Source of the DNA: JAWXVD01 sp044425705
Lineage (GTDB): Bacteria > Bacillota > Clostridia > Lachnospirales > Lachnospiraceae
Assembly: GCA_044425705.1 (NCBI GenBank)
Contig: JAWXVD010000026.1
Location: forward strand, 1-33,215
Length of the DNA: 33,215 nucleotides
Direction of reading: 5' to 3'
Part shown: positions 6,871-14,716 of the stretch, one piece after another
How positions within the stretch are numbered: the stretch's first letter is position 1
How the letters are laid out: every line of letters starts with the position of its first letter
Notes under the pieces: generated by a model
What the model was told of the DNA's origin: nothing
Databases searched by the model: none
Seen by the model: only the letters and a program-made list of their open reading frames with translations
Translations under genes and position numbers: made by a program

Positions 6871-7573
6871 TTTCATAAACTCCTTTTCCCATGTTGTATT
6901 TTCTGCATAAATAATATTTTGAATATGCTGTTCTCTGCAAGTGCTGCGTTTGTAAAACATCTCTTATAAAATTAGGTAAAAATTCATCATATTTAACCTC
7001 TAAAACTTGTCTATCTGAATCCATAATATTTCTACCCCATATTGAATCATCTAAAAAACAATCGATTCTATTAGAAGACATAATATTACTATCCAGCGTA
7101 ATTCTTACATTTCCTTCTTGATATATAAATGGAATTCTCTGATAAACTACTACTACTTTCGGTTTCATAAGTCTAGTATTGCACTCTAGAATAAATTTTT
7201 GAAGTAATTTGGGTGAATCTTTCTCTATAGGAGGTATTTTCCCCTGCATAAACAAATGTACCTGCTCTTGTGTTAACAAACATGATGTTTTATGGGTCAT
7301 CCCTCTTACTTTTCGTTTTAGTTCTAATTTTAACAAATCCCTATTCTCTTGATATGTTCTAATTCTATACTTTTCTCTAGGCTCTACACCCCATTCATTT
7401 TCGTAAAAATAAGTATTTTTAAAATCATCGAAATAAATACTTCTAATTTCATAACTATTGCCTACAATATGGCTATCTAATTTTAATACCTGCTCTAATC
7501 TAGCTTGTAATACCATCATTTGTGCTGCAGAACAAATGAACTTTTCTTCATGCCTAAATTTCATCATTTTCAT
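6860..7573 (-). CDS. VTC-domain protein (polyphosphate polymerase-like)
   Basis: A 237-aa protein of the VTC/triphosphate-tunnel fold. Paired basic and acidic motifs on the tunnel strands are visible in order: RHEEKF near the start, SIYFDD, REKYRIRTY, LKLELKRK, VVVYQRIPF, RITLDSNI, VLEVKYDEFLP and SKYYLCR. In yeast, Vtc4 with this domain makes polyphosphate from ATP; bacterial stand-alone forms are annotated by similarity and their product is mostly untested. The ATG at 7573 has AAAGGGAT in front. It lies 9 bp after the CotH gene and overlaps DUF4956, so the three form one operon. Confidence 0.85.
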   Translation of the reverse strand: MKMMKFRHEEKFICSAAQMMVLQARLEQVLKLDSHIVGNSYEIRSIYFDDFKNTYFYENEWGVEPREKYRIRTYQENRDLLKLELKRKVRGMTHKTSCLLTQEQVHLFMQGKIPPIEKDSPKLLQKFILECNTRLMKPKVVVVYQRIPFIYQEGNVRITLDSNIMSSNRIDCFLDDSIWGRNIMDSDRQVLEVKYDEFLPNFIRDVLQTQHLQRTAYSKYYLCRKYNMGKGVYENEF

Positions 7574-7582
7574 TTATCCCTT

Positions 7583-9301
7583 TCAATCGTTCCATTCACT
7601 ATCAAGAAATACTCTTCTTTGTTCTATAAAATCAATTATCTTTTGTACTCTTGTTTCTAGCGCCTCTTCTTTTTCTTCATCTGTTAATTCATAATACATA
7701 TTCCACCTTACCATATTCATCACCAACGATTTTTCTATGTAATCTGTCATATTTTGCATTGTCTCAGCAACATTATCCAAATAAGGTTGATACTCTTCTT
7801 GGTAAATTTCCTTCACCAATTCTAGAAATTCTGGTTGTTGATACAATCCATACCAGATTGCTGATTCTTTCGTTGCTACATTTGCAAAAAAAGTATCTGG
7901 TTCACTTAATTGTACCCCTGTGTTTTCCCAATCTATCCCTAATGCTTTGTCATAATCCCAAACTGGACCTGCAAATAATTTTGTACTAACGTAATCTGCT
8001 GGTTTGTAGAAATATTGGCTAGTATATGTAGCATCTAAATTCTTTGTGATTTCTTCTAAAATATATTTTGTGGCAAAAGAATCCATGTCTATGTATTCCA
8101 TATAAGAAAGATTTGTATCAGGATTGATACCATCTTCACTATAAATTGCATCTTCAAATCCTTGATATAACGTACTGATATACTGTACTTCTTCCCTTGA
8201 TGCTTCCGAAGGGCTACTTACCACCACATTCTCCCCTCTAGAAGTTATAAATCCACTGCTTGCTAATTCATACCTATCATCTAAATCAATTTCTAATAAA
8301 TAACCACCTGTAATATCTTTAGGATTATTATCCAGAGTAACACCTTTGATACTTTGTAAACCCACGTTATACAATGTTGTAAAAAGCGAAAACTCACCTG
8401 AATCTATACTTGGATTTAACAGTCTTGTTTCTGCTTCCAAATCATACACATCTATTCTCTCTGCACCAATTTCTATTTTTTCTGTTAATTGATAATTTCC
8501 TTGATATTCACCATTAATATATAGATCTATCCATTCTGATTCTGGTGTATATGCCAAGCCAACTTCATCTGCCATATCAAATACAAGTCCGTTTTTGATA
8601 CCTGTTGTATCATTAGCATTTGCTAAAAGCAACCAATTTTTTTCATTGCCCATACCAAATAGATTTGCATTTTCTTCCAGTTTTACTTCATATGGCTTTT
8701 TATCACTATCGTTCCATGAAGTATTTCCTCTTCCTTCTATATACTCCATTGAACCTTTATGTAACAAACATCCAGATTGATCCAATACTATCATGCTACC
8801 AGCTTCTTGATTTCCTTTTATTTCTTTTACATAATCCATGGACCTTGATTCCGTTTCAATAAAAACTGCACCTAAATTTTCAGATTGTAATACTTGAAAA
8901 ACATATTTTTCTCCAGTTTCTATCACCTCAACCTCATGTGCTCCAACCGCAAATTCTAAATATTCTCCTTGTGAAATTTCATCTCCATCCCACAATAAAT
9001 TATAATTCCCCCCTACTATAACTTGTACTTTCTGATTCTTAACAGATGACGGCATAAATAGATAATAAGATTCATATGGTTCACTCCACCAACATGACAC
9101 CAGATAGTCAGATTCTTTACTATTATCGTTATTCGCCGATATTTTTGCACTCAACAAAGGTAGCTCCGACGCTAAATTTCCTAAAGACTTTTCTATTCCT
9201 ATCGTGCAAAAAAATAGCACACATAAAAAAAACAAACAGATACTAAGATACCATTTTATGATTATTTTTTTTCGTTCTGATTTATCTTTCGTCTTTGACA
9301 T
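7583..9301 (-). CDS. CotH kinase family protein A (membrane-anchored)
   Basis: A 572-aa protein with a single membrane anchor at about residues 13-35 and the rest predicted outside the cell. Residues 66-150 form a beta-rich region with WWSEPYESYYLFMP. The CotH kinase core follows: RGNTSW at 191-196, NWLLLANANDTTGIKNG, DLYINGEYQGNYQLTEKIE, DITGGYLLEID and GPVWDYDKALG, where the acidic residues should bind metal-ATP. CotH proteins in Bacillus and other organisms are atypical kinases that phosphorylate secreted or spore-coat proteins. It heads the operon with VTC and DUF4956 and diverges from a paralogue at 9577. Its substrate is not identifiable here. Confidence 0.88.
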   Translation of the reverse strand: MSKTKDKSERKKIIIKWYLSICLFFLCVLFFCTIGIEKSLGNLASELPLLSAKISANNDNSKESDYLVSCWWSEPYESYYLFMPSSVKNQKVQVIVGGNYNLLWDGDEISQGEYLEFAVGAHEVEVIETGEKYVFQVLQSENLGAVFIETESRSMDYVKEIKGNQEAGSMIVLDQSGCLLHKGSMEYIEGRGNTSWNDSDKKPYEVKLEENANLFGMGNEKNWLLLANANDTTGIKNGLVFDMADEVGLAYTPESEWIDLYINGEYQGNYQLTEKIEIGAERIDVYDLEAETRLLNPSIDSGEFSLFTTLYNVGLQSIKGVTLDNNPKDITGGYLLEIDLDDRYELASSGFITSRGENVVVSSPSEASREEVQYISTLYQGFEDAIYSEDGINPDTNLSYMEYIDMDSFATKYILEEITKNLDATYTSQYFYKPADYVSTKLFAGPVWDYDKALGIDWENTGVQLSEPDTFFANVATKESAIWYGLYQQPEFLELVKEIYQEEYQPYLDNVAETMQNMTDYIEKSLVMNMVRWNMYYELTDEEKEEALETRVQKIIDFIEQRRVFLDSEWND

Positions 9302-9576
9302 TATTATCTCTTCTCTATTGTTTTCAATTTTAGGCTTCCAAATTAGACTTTCCTACAAAGAGAAAGATATCATATTCTGTAAAACAAATTCAATAATATA
9401 TTAATAAAATTTTATAAAATCCACCTTAATTTAATTCACTTATATTTTATAAATCCTTATTATTTATTTCACATTTTCATCAAATAAGCATTATATAATT
9501 AAATTTCATTTCTAGATATTCTTTTTATATCTAAGGAATATCTTTAAAATATTTATACACTTTAAGGATGATTATC
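9302..9576. promoter_or_regulatory. Divergent intergenic region between two CotH genes
   Basis: A very AT-rich region of 275 bp from which both CotH genes are read. It contains overlapping inverted repeats, AGATATTC (9514-9521) with GAATATCT (9536-9543) and TAGATAT (9513-9519) with ATATCTA, about 40 bp before the plus-strand start. Shared control of both genes through this region is plausible. I do not assign individual promoters because too many A/T-rich hexamers fit. Confidence 0.35.
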
Positions 9577-11313
9577 ATGAAAAAATATATGCTAAAAACC
9601 CCCTTTCCAATTTTAAATAAAATCATACTAAAATACATACAAATCACACTTTTGTTCATTCTACTTATTATAGGATCCATTATTTATATTCGAAAAAACA
9701 TTATAGTGCCAAACACAATATCAAATATCGGTTTACCATTATTTAATGTAGAATTTTCCATCTCACAAGAAAATGAAGATGGTGCAACTTGTTTTGTCAG
9801 TTGGTGGTATAATAGCCTTTATGAAAAGTACTATCTTTTCCTTCCTACCCATGCTGATAACGAAAAAGTCAGACTCATTCTACCTAGTGAAACTACTTTG
9901 TTATGGGATGGTGTTGAAATACAACATGGAGAATTGATGTATTTATCAACAGGCACCCACACCTTAGAAGAAATAGAAACAAATCAAATCTACCAAGTAG
10001 AAGTTTTACAATCTGACACTATCGGCACTATTTATATAGAAACTGATTCTGGCACAACACAATATTTAGAAGAAACAAAAGGCAATGAAGAAACTGGCTC
10101 TATTACCATTCTGACTACTGATGGCATCATTGAGTATAGCGGTAAACTAGATTATATTCGTGGAAGAGGAAATGACGAATGGACCGAAAACCACAAGAAA
10201 TCATTTCAAATTCAATTAAGTGAAAGCGAAAATTTATTCCAGATGGGAAGCAATAAGACATGGTTATTATTAGCAAACACTGCTGATCCAACAGAAATGC
10301 GAAATGGCATTACCTTTGACATGGCTACCAATATCGGACTTGAATTTACGCCCCAATCTGTATGGATGGATTTTTATATAAATGGTATTTATACTGGCAC
10401 CTACCAAATGACAGAAAAAATTGAAGTAGATGAATCTCGTGTTAATATAAGAAACCTAGAATCAGAAACTACTGCATTGAATCCTAACACTTTATTAACA
10501 GATTTCTCACGATTTATGAACGACCCTACAGAATCACTTTATAGTGCTAAGGGGTTTGAAATTGAAAACAATCCAGAAGATATTACCGGTGGCTATCTAC
10601 TAGAAATAGAAATGAGTGATCGATATGGCTTAGAAAACAGTGGGTTTATTACATCTCGTGGACAAGCAGTTGTTATAAAAAGCCCTGAAAATGCTTCTCG
10701 TGAACAAGTAGAATATATTAGTCAATTATATCAAGAAATGGAAGATGCCATCTATAGTGAAAATGGTATTAATCCTACTACCAATAAGTCTTACACTGAT
10801 TATTTAGATATAGAATCATTTGCCTCGAAATATATAATTGAAGAAACTGTCAAAAATTTAGATGCAGCATATACTAGTCAGTATATTTATAAATATCCAG
10901 ACGAAATCAGTGATAAATTTTATGCTGGTCCAGTATGGGATTATGATAAATCTTTAGGTGTTGAATTAACTAGCCAGGATATTGATTTAAACGATGCATA
11001 TACTTTTTATGTGAATACTCCATTAAAGGATTCTTCTCTCTGGTATGGTCTTTATCAACAAACTGATTTTTTAAAACAAGTCCAATATATTTACAGTGAA
11101 ACTACTTCTGTCTATTTGTCAGATATCCGAGAAAAAATCGAGCTATTGGCCTCATCACTTGAATCTTCTATCATCATGAATATGATTCGATGGAATCAAG
11201 CCGCGGATAATGATGAAAACGAAAAAATAATTAGTTATTATGAAAATGTTGAATTAATTATTAATTATTGCGAAAACAGAAAAATCTTTTTAGATAGTCA
11301 GTGGCTTGATTAA
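9577..11313 (+). CDS. CotH kinase family protein B (divergent paralogue)
   Basis: A 578-aa paralogue of the CotH protein at 7583-9301, with the same layout: a membrane anchor near residues 20-40, a beta-rich region with SWWYNSLYEKYYLFLP, then the CotH core. The phosphate-binding turn reads RGRGNDEW instead of EGRGNTSW. LLLANTADPTEMRNG, DITGGYLLEIEMSDRYG and AGPVWDYDKSLG are kept, so it is probably active. The ATG at 9577 was preferred to 9568 because AAGGA lies 8 nt upstream of it. It stands alone on the plus strand with no VTC or DUF4956 partner, which suggests a gene duplication followed by specialisation. Confidence 0.87.
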   Translation: MKKYMLKTPFPILNKIILKYIQITLLFILLIIGSIIYIRKNIIVPNTISNIGLPLFNVEFSISQENEDGATCFVSWWYNSLYEKYYLFLPTHADNEKVRLILPSETTLLWDGVEIQHGELMYLSTGTHTLEEIETNQIYQVEVLQSDTIGTIYIETDSGTTQYLEETKGNEETGSITILTTDGIIEYSGKLDYIRGRGNDEWTENHKKSFQIQLSESENLFQMGSNKTWLLLANTADPTEMRNGITFDMATNIGLEFTPQSVWMDFYINGIYTGTYQMTEKIEVDESRVNIRNLESETTALNPNTLLTDFSRFMNDPTESLYSAKGFEIENNPEDITGGYLLEIEMSDRYGLENSGFITSRGQAVVIKSPENASREQVEYISQLYQEMEDAIYSENGINPTTNKSYTDYLDIESFASKYIIEETVKNLDAAYTSQYIYKYPDEISDKFYAGPVWDYDKSLGVELTSQDIDLNDAYTFYVNTPLKDSSLWYGLYQQTDFLKQVQYIYSETTSVYLSDIREKIELLASSLESSIIMNMIRWNQAADNDENEKIISYYENVELIINYCENRKIFLDSQWLD

Positions 11314-11378
11314 ATAATTGCATCGTATACTATTCAAATCTACATTATAAATATTCATATTTTCAAGTTGACTGCCTA

Positions 11379-11407
11379 TTGCATTTGTTATAACAGTGTG
11401 ATATAAC
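11379..11407 (+). promoter_or_regulatory. Promoter of the folT transcript
   Basis: TTGCAT (11379-11384), 17 bp, TATAAC (11402-11407). The predicted start near 11414 is just ahead of the THF aptamer. A TTGACT further upstream has poorer spacing to the next TATAA-like box. Confidence 0.5.
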
Positions 11408-11426
11408 AGTATTAAAATAAAAATCA

Positions 11427-11536
11427 ATGTACAGAGTAGAGCTTTTAGCGTTAAGTGCCATTTGGACGGGGAGTTGCCAAGTGGACGAAAACAGAGAAAT
11501 CTGTTGCGGTTTGAAGCTCGCATCCCGCTGTTACAT
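11427..11536 (+). ncRNA. Tetrahydrofolate (folT) riboswitch
   Basis: The aptamer carries the conserved blocks of the THF class in order: AGAGTAG (11433-11439), GCGTTAAGTGCC (11449-11460), GGACGGGGAGTTGCC (11464-11478), GTGGACGAAA, TTGCGGTTTGAAG, and CGCATCCCGCTG at its 3' side. P1 is formed by ACAG (11431-11434) and CTGT (11528-11531). P1 can be extended by ATGT (11427-11430) pairing with ACAT (11533-11536), with one bulged T. It precedes a FolT gene by 64 bp, the classic target. Confidence 0.92.
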
Positions 11537-11593
11537 ATTAAAGTTCTTTCTTAATATGTACAACTGGTGAATACTAGCTCATATTAAGGAGGA
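11533..11593 (+). promoter_or_regulatory. Expression platform that can hide the folT ribosome binding site
   Basis: Two exclusive hairpins are readable. In one, 11533-11541 (ACATATTAA) pairs with 11551-11559 (TTAATATGT). In the other, 11545-11558 (TCTTTCTTAATATG) pairs over 14 positions, two of them G-U, with 11580-11593 (CATATTAAGGAGGA), which contains the ribosome binding site. Extending P1 of the aptamer consumes 11533-11536, which would free TTAATATG to cover GGAGG. The predicted logic is that folate binding represses translation. Confidence 0.7.
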
Positions 11594-11600
11594 TTTTTTT

Positions 11601-12224
11601 ATGCAAACAAATGAAACGATTACTATTTTTAAAACACCTTTTTCTAGAGAATATTGGAAAGCATCTTGCTCTGAACTGAAATCTGTAAAAGCATTAGCGG
11701 TAGTTGCCTTGCTGATGGCACTTGAAATTGTCATTTCAACTATCTATATCCCACTTCCTGTTTATGGTACACAACGAATCTATTTCAGTTTTCTTGTCGT
11801 TGCCTTTATTGGCATGCTTTACGGACCTGTTGTCAGCTTTTGGGCTGCTTTTATTGGAGATTTACTAGGGTTTATGATTCATCCACAAGGAGCTTTCTTT
11901 TTCGGCTACATCATAACTGCCATCTGTGGTGCTCTTATTTTTAGCTTCTTTTTGTATCGAACACGAATCACTATAACAAAAATTATCATTTGCAAATTGA
12001 CCATCAATATGCTAGTGAATGTGTGTATGAATAGTCTCTGGGACTCTATGATTTTAGGAAACGGATATTTACCATTATTAATTGCACGCATTCCTAAAAA
12101 TTTACTCATGTTACCGATTGAAGTCATTCTCCTTTGCACAGTCTTTACCATGATTATTCCCGTATTAAAAAGAGAGCATTTGTTAAACTATGCTCCCTTT
12201 GATAAAAAAATAAAATGGTTTTAA
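11601..12224 (+). CDS. folT: Folate ECF transporter S component FolT
   Basis: A 207-aa membrane protein, the substrate-binding (S) component of an energy-coupling factor folate transporter. After a polar N-terminus of about 28 residues, hydrophobic segments start with KALAVVALLMALEIVIST, which has the Ala-rich first helix used to contact EcfT. GPVVSFWAAFIGDLLGF and FFFGYIITAICGALIF are typical of FolT. It needs the shared EcfA/EcfA'/EcfT module, which is encoded elsewhere. The ATG has AAGGAGG 8 nt upstream. The THF riboswitch in its leader is direct evidence for the folate substrate. Confidence 0.9.
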   Translation: MQTNETITIFKTPFSREYWKASCSELKSVKALAVVALLMALEIVISTIYIPLPVYGTQRIYFSFLVVAFIGMLYGPVVSFWAAFIGDLLGFMIHPQGAFFFGYIITAICGALIFSFFLYRTRITITKIIICKLTINMLVNVCMNSLWDSMILGNGYLPLLIARIPKNLLMLPIEVILLCTVFTMIIPVLKREHLLNYAPFDKKIKWF

Positions 12225-12230
12225 TTCCCT

Positions 12231-13079
12231 CTAGTCGAAATCCTTTACATCATCTACTGCGATTCTTCTTTCTTTTCCTTCTTTTAATAATTCTCTCAAT
12301 GTTTCTGCGTCATGATTTCTGATCGCTTTGCTATATCCTTGCAATCGTTCAATTAAATCATCTGTTTCGTCTGCCAAAAATTCACTATTTTCTAAAAACA
12401 ATTCTGTCCACATGTTTTCGTTTAATTTGGCAACACGAGTCATATCATTAAAGCTTCCGCCAGAAAATCCTTTAAATTTAGAAGATAGTTCACTTTTAAT
12501 ATAGGCACTAGATACCACATGCGCTAACTGGGACGTATAAGCTATCATTTTATCGTGCTCTGGTGGAGTAGCTACTTGCATTCTAGCAAATCCTAATTCC
12601 TTTAAAAATAAGCTTAAATCATTCATTACAGCAATATCAGTACCTGTAAATGGTGTTAGTACCATAGATGCACCATCAAACATATCAGCTCTTGAATAAG
12701 TAAACCCGCTTCGTTCTGTGCCTGCCATGGGATGGGCTCCACAAAAAACGAATTCATTTTCTTTTGCGATTTCTTCTGCCACTTGACAGATTTCTTGTTT
12801 CACACCTGCTAAATCTAATACTAACGCACCTTTTTTTATTTGATTTCCATACTGTTTTAAATAGGAAACTGTAGCCTTAGGATACAATCCAATAAAGACC
12901 ATATCGCAATCCGCTGGATTTCCTTCTGGCAAAAACCCATCTACTGCTTCTAATAATTTTGCACTGGCGCACACTTTTTCTGATTGATCAAAGCCAAACA
13001 CTTGATGATTTGTCTTTGTTTTAATGGCTTTTGCAATAGAGCCACCAATTAACCCTAATCCTATGATTCCTATTTTCAT
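12231..13079 (-). CDS. tyrA: Prephenate dehydrogenase
   Basis: A 282-aa NAD-dependent enzyme that oxidatively decarboxylates prephenate to 4-hydroxyphenylpyruvate, the tyrosine branch step. It opens with the Rossmann motif GIIGLGLIGGSIAKAI. The catalytic region GAHPMAGTERSG contains the active-site His, and a second conserved His is in YTSQLAHVVSSAY. No C-terminal ACT domain is present, so feedback by tyrosine through ACT is not expected. The start at 13079 has AAGGG 7 nt upstream and matches the family start; an upstream GTG is less likely. It lies 115 bp after aroF on the same strand and converges with folT, 6 bp away. Confidence 0.92.
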   Translation of the reverse strand: MKIGIIGLGLIGGSIAKAIKTKTNHQVFGFDQSEKVCASAKLLEAVDGFLPEGNPADCDMVFIGLYPKATVSYLKQYGNQIKKGALVLDLAGVKQEICQVAEEIAKENEFVFCGAHPMAGTERSGFTYSRADMFDGASMVLTPFTGTDIAVMNDLSLFLKELGFARMQVATPPEHDKMIAYTSQLAHVVSSAYIKSELSSKFKGFSGGSFNDMTRVAKLNENMWTELFLENSEFLADETDDLIERLQGYSKAIRNHDAETLRELLKEGKERRIAVDDVKDFD

Positions 13080-13194
13080 CTGCTTTCCCTTCACTTTCCC
13101 TTATGTGACAATTCCATCTCTTAAAAGATAAATCACCTCATATTCTTCATTTTTCTGAATCTATCATTATTAATACTGTTATTTTTTTATCATC

Positions 13195-14202
13195 TTAATC
13201 TTGGCATGCATAAGGTCTAATGGCAAAAATCATTTTTGCAAGTTCATCAAACTGCACAGGTGTTAAGGATTGAGGTCCGTCACATAAGGCTTTCGCTGGA
13301 TTATTGTGAACTTCTATAATAAGTCCATCTGCACCTGCTGCTGTTGCTGCAAGCGCCATAGGTTTTACCATATGAGCATATCCGCAAGCATGGCTTGGGT
13401 CTACAACAACTGGTAAATGAGTTAGCTTTTTCAATACTGGGATGATAGATAAATCTAACGTATTTCTAGTTCTTGTTTCAAAAGTTCTAATGCCACGTTC
13501 ACAAAGAATCACGTTTGTGTTACCGCCTGCCATAATATATTCTGCGCTCATTAATAATTCATCAATTGTATTTGCTAATCCTCTTTTTAGTAAAATGACC
13601 TTATCTGTTTTTCCTAACTCTTTTAAAAGCTCAAAATTTTGCATGTTTCTAGCACCCACTTGCACCACATCTACTGGTTCAAACAATGGTAAGTGTACAC
13701 TGTTCATAATTTCTGATACGATTGGCAATCCTGTATTCTTTTTAGCTTCTACCAATAATTCGATACCATCACCCATTAACCCTTGGAATGCGTATGGAGA
13801 TGTTCTCGGTTTAAACGCTCCTCCACGAAGCAATCCTGCACCAGATGCTTTCACTGCTTCTGCCACTTCACAAATTTGTTCTCTGGATTCTACGGAACAA
13901 GGTCCAGCGATAATTTGAAAATTACCACCACCAATTTTTTGTCCTGCAATATCAACAATCAATGGATCTGAATGAAATTTCTTGTTCGCATTTTTAAATG
14001 GCTCTTGAATTCTTTGTACTTTTTCTACAATGTCAAGGGAACGAATCAAATCGATGTCTAACCTTGTTGTATCACCGATTAAACCGACAATGGTATGGCT
14101 TTCTCCAACTGAAATGTGGGTATTTACCTCCATAGTTTTTAACCATTCTTTTAAATTGTCAATTTGTGTTTCTTTTACATCTTTTTTTAATATAATAATC
14201 AT
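13195..14202 (-). CDS. aroF: 3-deoxy-7-phosphoheptulonate (DAHP) synthase, type I-beta
   Basis: A 335-aa enzyme that joins phosphoenolpyruvate and erythrose 4-phosphate in the first step of the shikimate pathway. Residues 1-70 form a ferredoxin-like regulatory domain, as in the Thermotoga enzyme. The catalytic barrel shows IIAGPCSVESREQ, LLRGGAFKPRTSPYAFQG, VQVGARNMQNFELL, LLKRGLANTIDE, CERGIRTFE and VDPSHACGYA, covering the metal- and substrate-binding positions. Allosteric control by an aromatic amino acid through the N-terminal domain is usual for this type. It pairs with tyrA, and a Tyr-codon leader peptide with an attenuator lies upstream. The ATG at 14202 has only a weak ribosome binding site. 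Confidence 0.93.
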   Translation of the reverse strand: MIIILKKDVKETQIDNLKEWLKTMEVNTHISVGESHTIVGLIGDTTRLDIDLIRSLDIVEKVQRIQEPFKNANKKFHSDPLIVDIAGQKIGGGNFQIIAGPCSVESREQICEVAEAVKASGAGLLRGGAFKPRTSPYAFQGLMGDGIELLVEAKKNTGLPIVSEIMNSVHLPLFEPVDVVQVGARNMQNFELLKELGKTDKVILLKRGLANTIDELLMSAEYIMAGGNTNVILCERGIRTFETRTRNTLDLSIIPVLKKLTHLPVVVDPSHACGYAHMVKPMALAATAAGADGLIIEVHNNPAKALCDGPQSLTPVQFDELAKMIFAIRPYACQD

Positions 14203-14229
14203 AATCTTTTTTGTATGAATTAGCTCATT

Positions 14230-14274
14230 TTAAGATATATTACAGCTCACAAAACCTGTAATTAAAATATTCAT
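14230..14274 (-). CDS. Small ORF with strong ribosome binding site between attenuator and aroF
   Basis: A 14-codon frame, MNILITGFVSCNIS, preceded by GAGAGGAG 4-5 nt before the ATG; that site is stronger than the one of aroF itself. The frame contains a 7-bp inverted repeat, ATTACAG/CTGTAAT (14239-14245, 14256-14262). The stop lies 27 bp before aroF. It could be a translated upstream ORF that couples to aroF, or a chance frame after a good AG-rich stretch. No family is recognised. Confidence 0.35.
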   Translation of the reverse strand: MNILITGFVSCNIS

Positions 14275-14290
14275 ACACTCCTCTCTCAAT

Positions 14291-14319
14291 ATAATTAAGT
14301 CTTTTGATTTCACTTACTT
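14291..14319. repeat. Dispersed palindromic repeat, partial copy 3
   Basis: ATAATTAAGTC, 3-4 nt, TGATTTCACTTACTT matches the outer half of the elements at 551-625 and 24701-24775; the second arm is absent. It lies in the aroF leader between the attenuator hairpin and the small ORF. Confidence 0.45.
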
Positions 14320-14330
14320 TTCATTCAGAA

Positions 14331-14370
14331 CAAAAATAAAGACCTCACAGTGAATTCACTGCGAAGCCTC
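14331..14370 (-). terminator. Attenuator terminator of aroF-tyrA
   Basis: Read on the minus strand, GAGGCTTCGCAGTGAA (14370-14355) pairs with TTCACTGTGAGGTCTT (14354-14339) through about 16 positions, some of them G-U. A TTTATTTTTG tract follows. It lies between the Tyr-rich leader peptide and aroF, so readthrough should be regulated. The right arm TTCACT can instead pair with AGTGAA (14432-14427), which overlaps the leader stop codon; this is a possible antiterminator contact. Confidence 0.8.
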
Positions 14371-14427
14371 AACTAATCTTCTTTAAGAATAAACACGTTA
14401 AATTAACCGTCCTATCTCCAGCAACCT

Positions 14428-14499
14428 TCACTTAGAAATCTTTTCAATACGGCTATAATAACGATATGAAGTTGTAAATGTAATTTGTTGTTTCATCAT
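14428..14499 (-). CDS. Tyrosine-rich leader peptide of aroF-tyrA
   Basis: A 23-codon frame with the control cluster SYRYYSR: three Tyr codons at positions 12, 14 and 15, all TAT, with one Phe at position 8. Two adjacent ATGs follow AAGGTGG at good spacing. It begins about 67 bp after the predicted start of a strong promoter and ends 58 bp before a terminator hairpin. The following genes make DAHP and the tyrosine precursor, so ribosome stalling at Tyr codons when Tyr-tRNA is scarce would be the logical signal for antitermination. In addition, AGCCGT at codons 16-17 can pair with ACGGTT downstream. No T-box core sequence is present. Confidence 0.75.
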   Translation of the reverse strand: MMKQQITFTTSYRYYSRIEKISK

Positions 14500-14572
14500 T
14501 TTCCACCTTACACTACATGTCTGTTACAGTTCACATATGACTTATAACACACCTCTTCTCTGTTTCCAACAC

Positions 14573-14610
14573 ATCATATCATACTTATTTAGCAATGTAA
14601 AGTGCTAAAT
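14573..14610 (-). promoter_or_regulatory. Promoter of aroF-tyrA with an inverted repeat over the -35
   Basis: On the minus strand: TTTACA (14601-14596), 17 bp, TATGAT (14578-14573), a near-consensus sigma-A promoter. ATTTAGCA (14587-14594) and TGCTAAAT (14603-14610) form a perfect 8-bp inverted repeat centred on the -35 box, which suits a repressor operator. A second, weaker candidate is TTGGAA-17-TATAAG downstream. Confidence 0.6.
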
Positions 14611-14657
14611 TTTTGTTCTTTTGTATCTATACCAAATTTTTGTTACGCAATCCTTCA

Positions 14658-14691
14658 CTCCACACAAATCAGAGAAGTGATTTGTGTGGAG
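14658..14691. repeat. Perfect 14-bp hairpin, second dispersed hairpin family, copy 1
   Basis: CTCCACACAAATCA (14658-14671) and TGATTTGTGTGGAG (14678-14691) are exact reverse complements around a 6-nt loop. It lies 26 bp beyond the stop of the diguanylate cyclase gene and could end its transcript, although the T-run lies on the plus side. A degenerate copy is at 23631-23665. Confidence 0.6.
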
Positions 14692-14716
14692 CAGAAATGT
14701 AACATTTTTTTCTGTT

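Noticed and set aside
11290..11523. 77-codon minus-strand frame opposite the folT leader
   Set aside because: It lies over the THF aptamer, has no ribosome binding site and resembles no protein family.
14203..14600. T-box riboswitch upstream of aroF
   Set aside because: No T-box core sequence or specifier-loop layout; the leader ORF and terminator explain the region.
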